A stretch of 32,613 nucleotides of DNA, taken from an uncultured Prochlorococcus sp. (GTDB taxonomy: Bacteria > Cyanobacteriota > Cyanobacteriia > PCC-6307 > Cyanobiaceae). The notes under the pieces were generated by a model. That model made no database searches and was not told the origin of the DNA. It saw nothing but the letters and a program-made list of their open reading frames with translations. Both the position numbers and the translations under genes were made by a program. Below are positions 31,990 through 32,613 of the stretch, in pieces. Position 1 is the stretch's first letter; every line of letters starts with the position of its first letter. Location of the stretch: the NCBI GenBank assembly GCA_902624785.1, contig CACNYU010000012.1, forward strand, positions 1 through 32,613, given 5' to 3'.

Positions 31990-32613
31990 CTATAAATTAT
32001 CAAGTTTTACCTTTAATAAGCCTACTTCCCAAGATATTCTTGGTTGGATATTGGATTTGATATTATTTTTGATACTTTCTAGTGTTTCTGCCATTTTTTT
32101 ATCTTTTGTCTTTTTCCACCAATTTCTTTGCATGTAATTTAAGAGTAATTCTTGTTGGTGCAAATTTAGATGACTTGAGATGTTTTCAGCTAAAAAAAGT
32201 ATGTTTTGATAATTTTTCAGTGGAAATTTAATTTCATATTTTATTTCTTCAGGTATTTGATTCCAAGTTTCTAAATTATCTAATAGCACTCCTGGAGATC
32301 CATTAGATATAAAAATCAAGTTTTCTAAAACCTCACTATCTGATAAAACATCCGCAGTTTTATGTTTCGATTGCTCAATTAATTGCTTTAATTCTTGGTT
32401 TGAATATGGCTTAAATTTTATGATTTGACATCTTGAAATAATTGTATCTATTAATAAATTTAAACTTGAGGTTAATAAAATAAACACTCCATTTGTTGGC
32501 TCTTCTAAAGTTTTTAATAAGCAGTTTGATGCGGACTCATTTAATAAGTGAGCATTTTCAATTAGTACAAATTTTTTTGAAGAGTGAATCGATTTTTTTC
32601 CTAAGAAAAATTT
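31990..32613 (-). CDS. holB: DNA polymerase III delta' subunit (partial, 5' end outside)
   Basis: The frame stays open to the last base of the window, giving 207 residues of the protein's C-terminal part. It includes the AAA+ features FVLIENAHLLNESASNCLL (Walker B-type and sensor region), LKTLEEPTNGVFILLTSS, and the SRC motif TIISRCQIIKF of clamp-loader subunits. The rest is the helical collar domain. This subunit is part of the clamp-loading complex of the replicative polymerase. A start at GTG 32487 is not needed because similarity continues upstream. Gene order rpaA-holB supports the call. Confidence 0.9.
   Translation of the reverse strand, partial: KFFLGKKSIHSSKKFVLIENAHLLNESASNCLLKTLEEPTNGVFILLTSSLNLLIDTIISRCQIIKFKPYSNQELKQLIEQSKHKTADVLSDSEVLENLIFISNGSPGVLLDNLETWNQIPEEIKYEIKFPLKNYQNILFLAENISSHLNLHQQELLLNYMQRNWWKKTKDKKMAETLESIKNNIKSNIQPRISWEVGLLKVKLDNL

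Noticed and set aside
1-32613. tRNA, rRNA, prophage or transposase genes marking an island boundary
   Set aside because: None could be recognised on either strand, so the accessory character of the left third rests on gene content and decay only.

Overview
The window is very AT-rich (my impression is roughly 70% or more A+T throughout). It looks like a chromosome segment of a high-light-adapted Prochlorococcus. The reasons are an RpaA-type response regulator convergent with holB, Yfr1-like and Yfr2-like small RNAs, many very short AT-rich genes, and a compact type IV pilus locus. The genus is an inference from gene content, because no rRNA or tRNA is present.

Region 1 (about 1-11000) is accessory DNA with much decay. 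It holds two copies, in opposite orientation, of a cassette made of a Yfr1-like RNA followed by a Yfr2-like RNA (about 263-585 and 2820-3140). It also holds several members of a family of tiny proteins starting MKLTTPF, each behind a near-identical promoter and leader. A C-H-D putative cysteine-hydrolase-like gene appears with a decayed paralogue, and there is a rhomboid protease and a methyltransferase. Broken genes include a GIY-YIG (T5orf172-like) gene with a homopolymer frameshift and a nonsense codon. Parts of this region are duplicates of one another that have lost different genes.

Region 2 (about 11055-24601) is the type IV pilus / DNA-uptake locus. The plus-strand run encodes a secreted hypothetical, the secretin PilQ, PilN, PilO, two small membrane proteins, a minor prepilin and PilM. 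It converges on a minus-strand run encoding the major pilin PilA, a PilP-like lipoprotein, a large Cys/Pro-rich prepilin, PilB, PilT and PilC. The prepilin peptidase PilD is divergent from pilA. Together these supply the outer-membrane pore, the alignment complex, the motor ATPases, the platform, the pilins and the processing enzyme. The usual pilMNOPQ order is broken up. A strong promoter precedes pilA, and a terminator-like hairpin sits between pilA and the PilP-like gene.

Region 3 (about 24602-32613) holds a degenerate Yfr2-like copy, a PD-(D/E)XK nuclease with Cas4-like cysteines, a lipase-like hydrolase, small hypotheticals including another MKLTTPF-family member, and a short-chain dehydrogenase. 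An intact Yfr2-like RNA follows, preceded by a perfect palindrome. The window ends with rpaA and the 3' part of holB.

The most unusual signals are RNA-level. The 5' end of the Yfr2-like RNAs is complementary to the loop of the Yfr1-like RNA with one bulge, and a shared CACATGTG-centred palindrome lies at a fixed distance upstream of two Yfr2-like RNAs.
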